A stretch of 64,000 nucleotides of DNA from Anisakis pegreffii. Lineage: Eukaryota; Nematoda; Chromadorea; Rhabditida; Anisakidae. The first letter of the stretch is position 1; the number at the start of each line of letters is the position of its first letter. The stretch is from the NCBI GenBank assembly GCA_035041965.1, contig JAPYMA010000669.1:62001-126000 (forward strand). The letters run 5' to 3'. Positions 26,575 to 39,857 of the stretch are shown here, in pieces. The position numbers were made by a program, and so were the translations under genes. The notes beneath the pieces were generated by a model. That model did not search any database, was not told the DNA's origin, and worked only from the letters and a program-made list of their open reading frames with translations.

Positions 26575-26709
26575 TCACTCAGTCAATGGTTCGATAAAAA
26601 GTGACTCGAAAAGAGGATGTGGACGAAATCCGAGCGAATTGGAACGCTTCATCGAGCATATGGAAAATCCATTAAAGCGTTTGGTGTTTACGGCTAAATT
26701 ATTCATTCG
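26575..26709 (-). CDS. Candidate terminal exon of an unrecognised gene
   Basis: The acceptor GATTTTCCAG is followed by 44 open minus-strand codons and TGA. It reads RMNNLAVNTKRFNGFSICSM, then ends FRPHPLFESLFIEPLTE. The composition is protein-like. No upstream exon was connected and no family is recognised. Confidence 0.25.
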   Translation of the reverse strand, partial: RMNNLAVNTKRFNGFSICSMKRSNSLGFRPHPLFESLFIEPLTE

Positions 26710-29353
26710 CTGGAAAATCTCCTGACAATATTGGAAGTGATGCGTCGAGAGTAACTCAATAAAGGTGCTAAATTGATGACGCACCATTTTTCGAGATGGT
26801 ATTGTAAACATATTTTTTTGATTACGGACGCATTATTATGCAATGCATATTCATGTTATTATATTAACATCCAAATAAAGATCTATAATCATAATAAGCA
26901 ATTAAGTATGGAGTGTATAGTGGTACATTCGTATTATCATAAAAATATTCATTTTTACCTACTCAACAGTGATTCCGAATAATCGACGAAAGAAACGCGA
27001 TGAAGCCTGATTGCAACTATGATTAACCATCACAAGAATGAAGTTCACATAAAGGTGTCTAGTCGTAATAAACAGTTAATTAGTAAACAATAAAGTCCTA
27101 CAAATGACCAGATCACATTCAAAATCTGTTACCGCCAGCTGTGCCCATCATCGTGACAGTGTATCAAGTCAAAGTCATAGGTCAAAGTCAAAATTTGATG
27201 AGCAAACATATGAAGAGGGATAAGCTCATAGAGGTTTGTCCGTATATCATATAAATAGTTGGATTTTAACTGGACGATATTTGGAGCAAAGAAGCGTTAT
27301 CCCACGTTATTGTTTCGAGCAGGAAGAAGACCTGAGCTGTTTGTTGGTTGTAAACATCTGATGAGTGCAGTGGAAGAATGATTCTGTAAACTCCAGTTTT
27401 AATTAGATTATAACACTAAGCTAATCAACCGTTCATTTGTACAGAGTTAGTAATTACTGATTTAGAATGATCGGAGCAAGAACGGTTATAGACTCTCATT
27501 GAAAATATGACTAATATCAAAAGTATGAGGAGGCCTAAAGTATGAGATATGTTCCACTTTGAACATTGAACAGCCAAAAATCCAGCAGAACAGGCACGGT
27601 TGGCTCAAGAGATATAAAGAAATGTGCAACAGAACGAGATGACGACAATCGCTGACAAGGAAATCTTGCTGGAAATTGATATGTGGAATGCATGAATATT
27701 ACAGATGTATACTGACATAAGAATGCAATGTTGGTGATATGATCGGCATCTGGAAGGGTACGAAACTTGATTAATGGCCACAAATAGCGAGTGTATGAGA
27801 CGACACCAACGATTCACTAGTGAACATGGCATAAGGGTGTGGTTAAACTGCATATGACTTGTATCCAAATATTTGAGAATGTCAAAAAATGATGATTTGA
27901 GGCATATTTTTTAAATTGCTCAACTGTTGTTTGCAATCAGTGTTTATTGTACATCATGAATGAAACAAATCTAACGGCTTCATCTCATTCACACTCTTTT
28001 CATAGCATTTATCAAAGCGTTTATAGACATAATCAGATTCTATCTGGTATAAAATAGATCGCCCATTCACAACTCGTGATGATCATTACGATCATGAGGG
28101 CATATTTTAAAGCAAATAAGAATATGAAAGGAAGCATTTGTTGAGCATTGACATGGGAATTATCGTAAGTTCATGCACAAACGGACTGCAAGAAAATACA
28201 ATATTAAAGCGATCCAGAAATCGAGTTCAATTAATTAACAATAAATTATTTTATCAGAGAACAATGAATGCAAGCAATGAAAATTGAAAAAAATTCACTA
28301 ATTCTCAATGGGAGTTCATCTTTAATCTGACAAAAAATTTACATCCAACGTGAATTATGACTGGACACTCACTCATTAGCGCATCAGCAGATATTCTTGA
28401 CTTCATAAGCGTGAACTTATAGATTAGCGAAGATCCGCACAAATCCGATCTCATCTTCTATTCATCAGAGCATAAATATCTTATGGAACATAGTTGAAAG
28501 CACTTTTGAGTGGAAAGCACTTTTTGCTCATTGATTATTCGTTTGCTCATTATTCAGAAAACATCAGCGATTATCGAATAGCAGTGTTTGCATATTGAAA
28601 ATTATCAACTTATGATAATGCTGCATCATTGTGCAATCTGAGTGAGTGAAGTATAAGTGAACCGAATCAATGAAGTTGACAATGAATAAAGCATCTAGCT
28701 GAAGCATGAAACGGCGAAGCAACGTTACCAACGTTACAAAATTACCAAAGTTACCATCTATGCGAAGCAAATGTTTGCGAACTACGTACTAACTGGCCTA
28801 TGCATCTCATGATTTTCATAAAACCCTCACACAGATTTCTCACTGTTTCTATTCTGCCTAATCACATTTCAGTTTCATTGCACACAACAAAATACACCTC
28901 CAAACAAAAAATCAGCTCGTTAACAAATTTTAAACTCACATTATGATACTCAGCAAACATACTGAACGCTTACTGCGTTCATTTGGAAGCAAATAAATTT
29001 TCAAATGATATGTACCATAAATCTTGTCTGATCGAATCTTGCAAGATCGTTACTTTGTCCGTCATTGCTTAATTGAATTGTGTGATACTTCAATCATCAC
29101 GCTGAATTCGTTGAAGAATAAAATTTTACTGAGGAACGCTCAACTGAGAGGTTCTCTTCGAAGGAAGGAATTTCATTTGATAAAGAGTTGAGATTCCGGT
29201 ATCATTTTATTAGAATTTTTCTTTGTTTTTTATTAGAATTGTCGTTGTTTAGCATTCTTTTTGGGCAGGATTTCACGCTATGCCACCAACAGTTTGTGAT
29301 GTTGTTCTGATGTGATAATGTCAGTGGATTAACTTTATGCATTTATTCATTGA

Positions 29354-29458
29354 TCAGTGCGTTCTCTGTTTGACGACTTCTGACGAACCATCTTCCGGTT
29401 CCGCATCCTCCAAATTTCCGGCAGCAGTCTCGACCCTAAAAATTACTTCCTTCCGGCT
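29354..29458 (-). CDS. Candidate terminal exon, acidic C-terminus
   Basis: A textbook acceptor (AATTTTTTGCAG) precedes 34 minus-strand codons and TGA. It reads SRKEVIFRVETAAGNLEDAE and ends GSSEVVKQRTH. About three quarters of codons begin with a purine. The frame is also open back to ATG 29560, so a 68-residue single-exon reading is possible. No family is recognised and no upstream exon could be joined. Confidence 0.35.
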   Translation of the reverse strand, partial: SRKEVIFRVETAAGNLEDAEPEDGSSEVVKQRTH

Positions 29459-29657
29459 CTGCAAAAAATTTATCATGCAAGTTCTATATTCGACCACTGA
29501 TGTTCCTACGATGTTTTTTGATGGAGTCAAACAATTTTTTTGCTCCAGATCTTGAGTCATTCCTGCTCACAGCATTTAAGTGTAACATTTGTTATGATAA
29601 ATAAATCAGTTGTGAGTTTTATACGATGAATTACTACTATTTTTCATATCAGTATTT

Positions 29658-29804
29658 TAAGGAAGTCCCAACAGCAGCAGATTCTCTGAACGGGGATCCC
29701 GCAAGGAGGGAGGGGGAAGGGGGTTCCTCGCGACTTGTCGCGGTAATTCATACTCCTGCAGATGCACCCGTGCGATGCGCGAAATGGTCCACATTCCGAA
29801 CATT
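29658..29804 (-). CDS. Unrecognised short ORF in a GC-rich island
   Basis: This 48-codon minus-strand ORF begins MFGMWTISRIARVHLQEYEL, then a proline-rich part (NPLPPPSLRDPRSEN). It lies in a locally GC-rich stretch (29690-29800) that stands out from the AT-rich surroundings. The frame is open about 20 codons further upstream to a TAA. No family is recognised. It could be an exon or a transposon remnant. Confidence 0.25.
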
Positions 29805-30089
29805 CGGGAGATAGACTCGTAATGACTCAGCAAAGGAAAACATGCTTAAGGATCGGATGAAAGTGCATTGTGGGTAGCAGCGTTGCAACGCTCAACATCA
29901 TAATAAAACGGTGAAAGGAATGAAGATTTGCTGGCGAATGAAATTCTAATCGAGAGCGCTTAATTAAGAGATTGCCTTCGAGAGAAGAAAACTCATGTGG
30001 TGATAAATTGCGATTCCGTAAACATTTCCATTCAACTGTGAATTGACTGGTATTATACTAGAGTGTTCTCTGCGTATTTATTAATAATG

Positions 30090-30894
30090 TGGTAAATTCC
30101 TGATGGAATGTTGCTATCCTCATAAGACGACAAATATGATGATATTTTTTGTTATTCGCTTTTTTTTTCAGAAAGCAATTTTGCGATCATTCATAAAAAT
30201 CGAAAGAACGAACACTATTCAGAATTCAGCTCGATGAATGCAATGTTTGCCCCGGGAGTTGGTCCATACCTAAGCAATTTCAGAATGCAATAATCTGCTG
30301 TTTACAAACGAACAAATTGAATCGACGGAACTGGAATAATAGGATCTCGTCATTTGTTTAGGAGAAGCAGCATTCTTGGAATCATGATTCTTGAGAGTCT
30401 TATTCTTTGTGATATGAAGGAATCGTTCACGGGATCGCCGAAAGATTTTTGCAGTTTAATTTGGGGCCATTCATTACAATCCCGAATAATTACTGATCCC
30501 ACAAATTATCATCAACTACTCAAATAATGTGGTCAACTACCGATCACACTATCACATCTATACCGAGCGCATTGCTAGAGCATTTCACCCGACTGTTGAC
30601 AATTCGCAAAATGGATCAAAGCACTGGAAAATGATGAATATGCTGAAATGCTTCGGCGAAAGCAATTTCATTCGTCCCTATTTTTGAATAGCATTGTTTC
30701 ATCGTCAAACATTCCCTTCAGAATTTCACTTTCGCCCATCAGCCCTCTTGGTTGTTCCGATGTTTTCGTTTTAATTATTTTGGAATTCTGTGTGTTCTTT
30801 TCGAATTTATATGGTAAATTCCTGATGGTATGTTGCTATCCTCATGAGACGACAAATATGATGACATTTTTTGGTTTTCGTTTTTTTCGGAAGG
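30090..30894. repeat. Pair of direct repeats, about 84 bp, 722 bp apart
   Basis: Positions 30090-30173 and 30812-30894 are nearly identical through TGGTAAATTCCTGATGG, GTTGCTATCCTCAT and GACGACAAATATGATGA. A weaker match extends about 25 bases upstream. In the first copy the right end is a poly-T tract plus CAG that can act as a 3' splice site. In the second copy the CAG is CGG, so that site is lost. Confidence 0.85.
30172..30293 (+). CDS. Candidate terminal exon of an unrecognised gene
   Basis: A T-rich tract ending TTTTTTTTTCAG gives a strong acceptor, followed by 39 codons and TAA in the frame that needs one base from the previous exon. It reads SNFAIIHKNRKNEHYSEF, then NAMFAPGVGPYLSNFRMQ. 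No family is recognised. The acceptor lies in the first copy of the duplicated 84-bp segment. Confidence 0.3.
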
Positions 30895-31083
30895 CACACT
30901 AGATGCAGCGTAATGACCTGGGAGCTTTTAAGCCTACGCATTTCGTGGTCATGCATACAAGATAGTACAATTAGCATCCTATGCGAGTGACTGCCTCGAC
31001 GAAAAATTAGACATTTTGTTTCGGTTTCGTCATGGAGGAAGCTCGAGAGACTTGGCTTTCGAGGAGGGTCGATTCAAGTAAAC

Positions 31084-31236
31084 ATGATTGATATCGTGGA
31101 TGAAAATAGCTTTCAGAAGTGCGTTTGCGAAGAAACATTTCACAGGCAGTTTGACATGGAGGAAAGCAGCTTGCGATTGCATTGCTTCGAGGATAAAGCA
31201 CGCACAAAGAGATTTTCGAAGGAATCAAGCGATTAG
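31084..31236 (+). CDS. Unrecognised 50-codon ORF, strongly coding-like
   Basis: The frame starts ATG 31084 and reads MIDIVDENSFQKCVCEETFH, then FDMEESSLRLHCFEDKARTK, ending KESSD and TAG. Upstream it stays open for about 30 more codons (SWRKLERLGFRGGSIQVN) to a TGA near 30990. About two thirds of codons begin with a purine. No family is recognised; three cysteines and an acidic/basic split are the only features. It may be a terminal exon. Confidence 0.35.
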   Translation: MIDIVDENSFQKCVCEETFHRQFDMEESSLRLHCFEDKARTKRFSKESSD

Positions 31237-32057
31237 CATGAGAACTAAAGAATATGTTCCATGCAATATTGTTAGCAATTAGAGGCAATCGAAGAGAGTA
31301 AAAGTTAGTGATGTGGATTTAGCACAGAAATGGCACGAGGTAGAAGGTTTGTGAAGATATCAAGAGAGATTAGTTGCTGAGTTTGAGGATCGCGGAGAAA
31401 AAGGATTAGAAAGTAGCTGATAGGATAGTGGCTTTATAGATGGATATAGATTGTTGGATGAGTGAGTAGTGTTCGTTGCAATTGATGGACGCTGATAGAC
31501 TGCTGCTGCTAGTGGACGTATAACTCGCTCTTTAGCTGTGTGACTATCGCTCGTGCGCCGTTGTGCTGTTGAAGTATCTGGCTGAAGCGTGCTCAATTCG
31601 TTACACCGTTTCTCACACTCTCACATGGATATTATTCGCTTTTCGTTATGACGTTTTCGTTGAGTTTGTCATCGCTTTATCCGCTGCATTGTTCGTTTTA
31701 TTGTTATTATCCGTTGAAGTCAAACATATTCTTCAGTCAGTGTTTCTTTCGTTCACTGAAGTTGTTATCGTGCCATAAAATTACATAGCATGACCCCCCT
31801 TCCCGTGTTGTTATCTCCGTAATTATTGAACATTTTTTGCAGCAGCCTCATCGCAGTTATGAATTCGTGAAACATTTTGTGGAATGCTACGCGTAAATGA
31901 GGCTAGAAAGATGTTTGAAACCTAGTTATAGTTGATTAGTATTGGGAATTTGAGGAACCTGAACCACGCAAACAATTTAGTGTTCAGTGCTATCGAATGC
32001 GTCATAGGCATTTTGGTGTATTCAACTGTGTGTTGTGATCTCTCGTCGTTTGTTTAT

Positions 32058-32077
32058 CACACACACACACACACACA
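32058..32077. repeat. (AC)n microsatellite
   Basis: About ten CA dinucleotides occur in a row (32058-32077), followed by TATGACATA. It lies about 0.5 kb upstream of the EGF-like membrane protein gene. Confidence 0.9.
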
Positions 32078-32611
32078 TATGACATATTATAAACATTCAC
32101 TGATATACGAAACGAATTGGCTATAAAGCGGCACTGAATTTGCCATTTTTCATTGATATTCCATCTTTCCAGCGGTAATTCAAGGGATTTCTCATGTGCT
32201 TATTGTGGTGATGTTAAATGCACTGTTAGTTTGAGTTGAAATAGCGCCTGCATAGGTTTGCCAAGACACAGCAGATCAGCTGATTTGTAGCATTCTTATC
32301 GAGGAACATCTGTAGGGAGTGGGAGGAGGATGGTTTTCGTGTTGAATAGTTCCTGTACTCATCAGTCACAAATATTATTTTCGTTCGATTTTTTTGCTGC
32401 CACAGATAATGCCCGATCGATCGAAAGGGCAAGCACTGCTCCGCACTTTCTTTTATTTTCATCGGTATGAGAAACGTTCTGTTTACATTTGCTTTCAGAT
32501 TGATATCCTAATTTGCTGTATGTGATCCGTTTTCGATTCAATGAATCTGATGAAACTAACGTATTAATACTATTAATCCAAAAATTACTCACATCGTCAT
32601 AATTATTCACA

Positions 32612-35600
32612 ATGCAACAAATATTCTATGTATTCGCTGTTCTTGTTCACTGTATTGCTGCCGGTGCTGCTGATTCAAATTATACGCATAATGACGTAAG
32701 TGGAGTATTTTTCTGAGTTGATTTTTTTGTGATGAACGTTCATCCCTTCATTATAAATGTATCAGTTTCATGAGGTGATCCAACATAGAACCGTGTCAAT
32801 CATGTTGATTTATTTGCCTATTAAATGTTGAAAAAATCGTGATGGTTGCTAATTTATGATAATTTATGATTGAATGCAGGCGGCAATCACAATTCAGAAT
32901 TTTTCGATCTAAAGAGCGCATGCTTTCACCGAAACCTGATGCCCAAGTTATTTTCTCGATAACGCATTAGGAGCTAAGCGATGGCTCTGTCGCATCCACG
33001 AAACACTTTCTTTTCCCAGAAATCCTCGAGATGAATGATGAATGTTCGTGTGCGATAGATTAATTTCATTCACGTGAATGTTTAATGATACTTTAGTTTT
33101 TGATGAATGACGTCTATTGAATACGTACTAAAAATTGATTAAAGATATCAGCTGAGGGGCCGGCCATGATGTTGTGGTTGCGTTTGCTCATTAAATTACC
33201 CATTCAGGATCCTCCATCTGAACACACCAATCCCATTGGCAGTGACATGCAGCCTGCTGAGGAAATAGTAGACACCACTACTGATGATGTCAATTCGAAG
33301 CCAAGAATAAATCAAAATAACGGTATTTTTAGAATCATTTGCACTATGAATTTTCATTAAGCCGAGGCACTATGAATAAGCCGTCTCTTTCATTAAATGG
33401 GATAAATTAATGGTTCTGAAAGGAAATTTGTGGAAAATTTTCTTGCGAATAGCATTTTAATCCTTTACGAAACTAATCTATTGGGATAAATGATACAGTT
33501 GATGTTCAGATGTTCTTATCCTTTAATTCATAGTCATTGTAAAAATCGTTCTCGACTTTTAAAGACTTAATCTACCATTCACATATTCTCCTGAGTTTTC
33601 TTTATGCACCCTTTCTAAAAATATGGATTTAGTTTCATTAAATGATTTGTTGAATTCTGAATTTGGCCAACCATTCAGATGGACACAATGCGAAAATTTT
33701 CAAAGTCAAATTAAAAACTTTCGAGTTTATTGGAAAAATTAGGTTATTTGGTTGAAACATTCCAATTATTCATGGTGCAATTGAATGTTACAGCGACTGT
33801 GATAGTGTCGGAGGGTGAATGTTTGAATGGAGGCACTTGGCTATCGTGGTTCGGTTTATGTGCATGTCCATATACACATTACGGACGACGTTGTGAGTTA
33901 CATCGTTGTATGAACGGGTTTTTGAAAGCTGATGGAACGTGCCATTGTTCGAGCAGATACACAGGAGAATATTGTGAGAAACTGCGGTGTATCGGTGGAA
34001 AAATCATATTCGGTTAGTAGAATTTTTTTGCGGTTGAGATTCACTGAACCTTCTGTCTTATTCTCACTAAATGTCAGTAATAATTGTGAAACTGGATCAA
34101 ATCTAAATATAAATCTTCATCGAAATACTTTTCACTGAAGGAAGTTTGACAAGTTCTCATTAAGCTTGTTTAAATAGTCATGGTAACAGATATGTTCTGT
34201 GTATTTGAGCGTCTGAAATGTCATCTGTTATCATGAGCGTGAATTATACGGTTGATTGAATTCATGGGGATGAGTGTCATATTAGTTGGTATACTTCAGC
34301 TCTTAATTGAAATGTTTTTAGTTCGGAACGACTGATAAAATCAATTAATTAGTGGATTGAGAGACGTCTCTCTCTAATTACTATTTATGAAATTACTGCA
34401 ATCGTTTAGTAATGAAGCATTTTCGTTCGTACATGATGAGCTGATTCAAATTAATGAATAAAAATCCTTCGAGGGAATGAATGAATGAGTATTTTTCCTT
34501 TGCCCTATTTGGTAGCAGTGATTCCTCGTCTATTAGGGAATAAACACTGAATTCATTTGCTTCGTTGTGTTCAATTGTTGAAAAGATTTCATTTGTAACT
34601 AATTGTAAGCTTTGACGTCATTTCATAAATAATAATCCTTGTTTTTTGTAAATTTTGAGTTAATTATTTTTCGGCATCCTCATTACCAAATCTTCAACTG
34701 ATTTTGTTTGATTTTAAAGAGTTGCTGCGTATAGATTGGTTGTTTGTGATAGTGACATTTAAGGGTTGTTGCGTATCTGTGATTCTGAAGTTTAGGGACA
34801 CTGAAGTGGTTCTTGTATGCTGCTAGAAATATTACTGTTATTATTATTATTATCATTGTTGTTAATGTTGTAGTAAATTTTAGTCAGTGTTACTGTTGAC
34901 ATTACTTATTTCAGGGGAGTGTGTATGTTTTGGCAGTTACTTTGGAACCAGCTGTGAGTATATATGTGAGCACGGTGTTTTGGTGAATGGTCATTGTACA
35001 TGTTATGATGGTACGTATATTTTTATTGCACTAAATTTATGGTCACGGTGTGATCTGGAAAACAGTGATCATCTGATTCATTGTTGAGAATCGAACAACT
35101 TTAACACTTCAAAAGTTTTGTCTCATATCCGATCGCTGAAAGATTTTTTTTGTCTTCACCGTTCAATGCCCAAAGCAAAGGAAATCGTTTGACGGAAGTT
35201 TCAAGAGAATCTGCAATTGTATTATTCGAAAGTGTGATGAATACTTATTGTACTCATGATTTGTTGTGGAACTTTTTTTGAGAAATTTTGGAGATACGTT
35301 TCTTTTCTGATATTGATATGGGTAACAGAAGTGAAAAAGTGATCGCACTTTTGTTTTCATGCACACTCACAGTCAACTGACAATGAGCAATAAGCGATCT
35401 TGAAATAATTAGTTACAATGCAGCGTTTTTGTTTTGTGGACTTTATTTCGTTTTTGCCTAATGAAATTGATTTTCTGGACAGAGAGAATAGCATTTTGAG
35501 TCCTAATTGTACGACAATAAAAAACAAATTTTATTCGATGAATATTCATTAAATGGAAAGCGATGTGATTAAATGAAAACATTTTCTGTATCTCAGGGAA

Positions 35601-37459
35601 GAAGTGTATGTAATTTGGCATTTGATAGGGAGCAAAGTACGTCGTCATAAGAACAAAATGAAAGGCTTGACATTATTGAATAGTTTCTGTAATGACATGA
35701 AAATGAAATAAAGTTTTAACTATCATCACATCGGAACATTTTCTCATCGCTGATTTTTCTAAAGTGAAAATTTCTGGACAAGGAGAATTCACTCACCCTT
35801 CCATCAATTACGGGCGTGATTGTGCATGGACATTTTTAGTGGTAATAGAATCATTTAATTGAATTGAATTCAGTGATGAAAACTGATTTGGCGCATGTTT
35901 AAGGGTATACGGGATTGACTTGCAATGAATGCAAAACGGATTACGTTGGTGTGACGTCGAGTGAATGCGGTGAAATAATGCGTCGACGTAAGCCTGTGAT
36001 GCAGTCGCGATTCGCTTTAAGTGGTCTTTCGCTTTGTCTTATCACCATTATTCTGCTGTGGATTTCTGTGGTTACGAGGTGCTGTTTTTCAGTGACGCTT
36101 CATTTTATTGGTTGATTCTGTGTCATTTGATCAACATGAGGAATGAATTAATAAGTGAAATAATACGGGGAATTCGAGTGCTTAATGATGCGATGTAGGA
36201 GATAAGTGGCGACTTATTTGTTCGGTATATTAGTCGTTAAGGTTTAATATAACAGCGGAGTTGATAATGAATATTGTGCAATATAACTTGAAACTGATAC
36301 TGCAGAAGAAGACGAACGATGATAGCTGCAAATCATTTCGAACGTTTAGCAAATGAACGCCTATTGCGAGAGCAACAACGGCGACTGTGTGAGCGTCGTG
36401 CTGTAGCGGTTCAAGTAATATTTTTTGTGGTGTATTTATTATTTGTTATATTCAGTATAGCTGAATTTGTATTTTTTGTTGTTGTTATTATGGTACTGGG
36501 AAAACTGTCCCTTAGATAGGTGACATCGTTAGCGGCTATTCCCGAACAATCACCTTTGATGACAATTGTCTTGAGTGGCAGCTATTCGAAGGCAGTTGTG
36601 ATGAGAACTAATATTGTATTTATTTATTGTTTAATGTCTGAGCGAACATTTTTGTGTGCGTTTAGTTAGGCATGCAATGAATGCTTCAGTGAATTATCAA
36701 CGTTGACATTTCGATCGTAAGAGACAGAAGAAGTTGATGAGCATTTTAGCGTGTTTGAATTTATCGAGTATCGAATTCATTGAATGCAGGAATTGTATTA
36801 CTTTTCTCATTGATGAAGTCACTTCAGATGCTCTTTTTGTTTTTGAGTTTGTCAAATGACAGAAATGTTGATGTATTAATTGTTGAATGATTTTAACAGG
36901 TATCACGTACACCAACGAATCACGCAATATGTGAATTCAGAAACTTTATATCGCCGTCGTTTTATAATATCGACACTAGATTGCTGAATAATTTGCGCGC
37001 TCCACGTTTAAACTTTAACTTGACCACTGGTACAGCCAGAAGTACGACTGCAGGTAGTAGTAACAACACTGGAAACGAAACGCCACCGCCCGGTTATTAT
37101 TATTATTATTATTGACATTTTTCATTATTTTTGCTACTGTTCTTCGGTAAAACGAATTAACTGAGTGATGGTGCATAAAAATTTTTTGTCGGTAATAAGA
37201 TTGAACTGAAAATGAATGTGTTTGAAATCGGGGTTTTGTGAACGAAATGACGTACGTCCACATGAAATTTAGAATAATCATCCTTCATTTAAGCCTAGGC
37301 TAAGTGAGAAATGTATTCAGTTGAGGTATTAGAGTCATGTTTTGTGAATTGACGTGAATTTCAGAGTATTGTTCAACACCACAAGAAGCACCGCCAAGTT
37401 ACGAAGAAGCAACGCAGAATAATGGTAGTAACGTTGAACGGAGAGATTCATTGAAATAA
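32612..37459 (+). CDS. Single-pass membrane protein with four short EGF-like modules and a PPSY tail
   Basis: This is a cell-surface protein of unknown function, 348 residues in eight exons: 32612-32695, 33208-33322, 33794-34012, 34915-35010, 35904-36078, 36306-36414, 36900-37053, 37365-37459. All phases match. Residues 1-20 form a signal peptide (MQQIFYVFAVLVHCIAAGAA). Four repeats of C-x(9-12)-C-x-C-x8-C lie at about 76-100, 105-127, 132-153 and 157-178. A membrane span lies at about 208-228 (FALSGLSLCLITIILLWISV) and is followed by a very arginine-rich cytoplasmic stretch. Near the C-terminus APPSYEEA carries a PPxY motif, which in other proteins binds WW domains such as those of Nedd4 ligases. 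The exon 7 donor could instead lie at 37093, adding 13 residues (GSSNNTGNETPPP). The stop codon overlaps an AATAAA hexamer (37455-37460). Confidence 0.85.
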
Positions 37460-39857
37460 AGAATTAATGAATGTTTCGCAGTTTATTCGGCCCATTCCTC
37501 GGATCAGTAGAATTGTGAGTGGATTGTCCACATTGCCTTCCACACTCTAAGTGAATCAACCCTGGTGTATGCGTTATGGCCAAGAAGAAGTGATGCGACC
37601 GTATCGGAACAAACGCTTTTATTCAATGACATGAATATTATTATGGTTATCATTGTTACTATATAATAGTTGTTATTGAAATTATTGAGTTGATTGTTTT
37701 TTTTTGCGATGTGGTGTACAGTCTTTTGAGAAATTTAACGAATTGTTCCTTGTAAATAATGATGCTGCTTATTTTGTTTATTCTGCGTTCAAATTTGTGA
37801 TGTATTTGTCGTATTTTGTGTATTTGTCGTATTTTGATTCTTTCACCATGACCGATGATTGTAGAAATGCAAAAATTGTATTGGATTCTAGTTTGATTGT
37901 ATTGGACTGATTCACCTCGACAAAATGTTTCAAGTGTCTCGGAAAAGCGAATGGCGATGGGTAAGTTTGTGTGTGTGAGATTGTGCTTTATTCCAAACCA
38001 TACGAAGTGAGTGTTACAAACTTCAGCTGAAAGATAGCAGTTCAAAATTTGTATTATTTTTTGATTGCTGCTCTCAAAAACATGAGATTGTTACATTGTT
38101 TGACTAACGATAATAATGCTGAAACTCATTTTCAATTTTTGTTCGTCTTCTCTCATTCATTTTAAGTTTCATCTTGAATATGGCGTGTTCTATAGAATTG
38201 TTCATAATTTTATTCACGATCAGTTGTTTGTGTGCGTGGAATGCTAAATACATAGAATTCACCGAAACTAGAGCGCCCCCAATAGGAACGAACCGTTAAC
38301 GTAGACTAGTAAGAGACTCAATGCGTTGAAAATATTGATCAGAAAATCAGTTCTTCACAATCTGTGCAGCATCTGAATCCATTGTTTGAATTGAGCATAG
38401 GGCTATCATTATCGTTGAAATAGAATTTGAGTCAGGTTGACTGGTTTATGACTGATTTACGGAAATTTTGCCGTGTGGAACAATCTTTATTTACTGTAAA
38501 TTTTTTCATGCATTCCACAGATACAGTGTTCTTAAACACTTATCTAATGGATGGTTCGTGCATACGATGTTTGACGTTGACGAGTACAAATTCAATTTGT
38601 TTTTGTTTTGGAAATTAATTTCATTTGAATGCATGCACTCGTTATAGCTGATCATTCAATGCATCCACAAATGAAAGTTGCTTATTTGCAGAGAAAGTTT
38701 CGCGAGACGATTATGATGAGAAATAGAATTCCAACGGTCAAACTATATGTTATATCCTCTCTCAGGAGTCAGGGGTCAAGGTAATTGACAATTCATTCGA
38801 AGAGCGCAGCAGTATTTTTTTGGGACTTACGGAAGGGGGGGGTTAAATACCTCAGAAATGGACATAGATCGTCCAGCGCGCATCGGATTGCTGCATGAAT
38901 TGATCGAGATTGTTTGGGTTGATGAATTCAGAAATAAATGCGAATCCGAATGAATTTCCATTAGCACATGAAATGATTTGTTGTTCTTTTCTTTGGAATA
39001 CGAATTCCATTTGGCGATGAATCACTCAGAAATTTGATTTTTGCATAAATAATTTACGAATAAAATATTTATCGTGTCATTGTGTTTGTTCATATGCTCA
39101 CGATTAGTTGTGATTTCGTAACGGAATTTGCCTAAAATCGTTGGTTGGCTGGTATTTGCTGATCATCCCGATGATTATCTATAGAAAAGTCACGATTCAC
39201 TGTCCAGTAAGATTTAATATGTTGAATAGTAAATGACAGATTCAACGAGTTCAAGTTTCGTTCAGCATATTGAGCAGGATTTGTTTATGTGAGATGCGTA
39301 TGATTTGTTGATCAATTGCGTCGGGGCTGGTATCATTATATGTTTGAATTGTTATGCGTTTTCCGTACAGATCTGAGAGTTTCTATTTAGAATTCGGTGA
39401 AACGGAATCATTTCTCAACGACGGACTTCAAATTCGTTATCTAATATTGCGCGAAGCATGTAGCTGGGATAAGTCTTATTCCTGGTAGTCAATGTTGCAA
39501 AGTATCATCGATTCATAAATACATATGCTTGAATTGAAAGGAAATTGTCAGATTAACTTCTGGAAATTTTATGCAAAACAATAACAAATAATGTTCCTTT
39601 TCGTGGCCTAAGCTGAGAAGTCTCTTGAAACCGATATTCATGTTTGTGTTCGTTTATAAAATTGTATTTGTTTGTTGGACAGTGTAATTTTGCATGTTGT
39701 ACTTATCACTCACGAATATTCAGTTCTTTATTTCCTTCATTCATAATGATCTGCAATAGTGTAATCAACCTGCGCGCATGCATCAATTTACAAACAGCAT
39801 CACATTCGTTAGGAATCTGCGAAAATAATGAAACACTTCAAATTTGTTACCACCACA
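37460..39857. other. Intergenic stretch without a supported gene
   Basis: This lies between the EGF-like gene and candidate exons near 39.9 kb. An 18-bp tandem duplication (37801-37835) is present. An exon-like piece at about 39.38-39.50 kb (+) has an acceptor and donor (it contains FYLEFGETESFLNDGLQIRY), but the opposite strand reads equally well there, so no gene is called. A run of nine G near 38.84 kb is notable only for composition. Confidence 0.4.
37801..37835. repeat. 18-bp tandem duplication
   Basis: TGTATTTGTCGTATTTT occurs at 37801-37817 and again at 37819-37835, a period of 18 bases. Confidence 0.85.

Larger units (their letters stand above)
29116..30035. repeat. Pair of diverged direct repeats (about 95 bp each)
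   Basis: Segments near 29116-29210 and 29938-30030 align in direct orientation at roughly 60% by eye. They share a GAGNACGCT block, a TTCGAGAGAAG-like block and a GATTCCGTA-like block in the same order. The spacing is about 820 bases. Together with the better-conserved pair at 30090/30812 this marks an old duplicated area. Confidence 0.4.

Noticed and set aside
29690..29800. GC-rich island as a possible bacterial insertion
   Set aside because: It is only about 100 bases, with no recognisable bacterial gene or ribosome-binding pattern.
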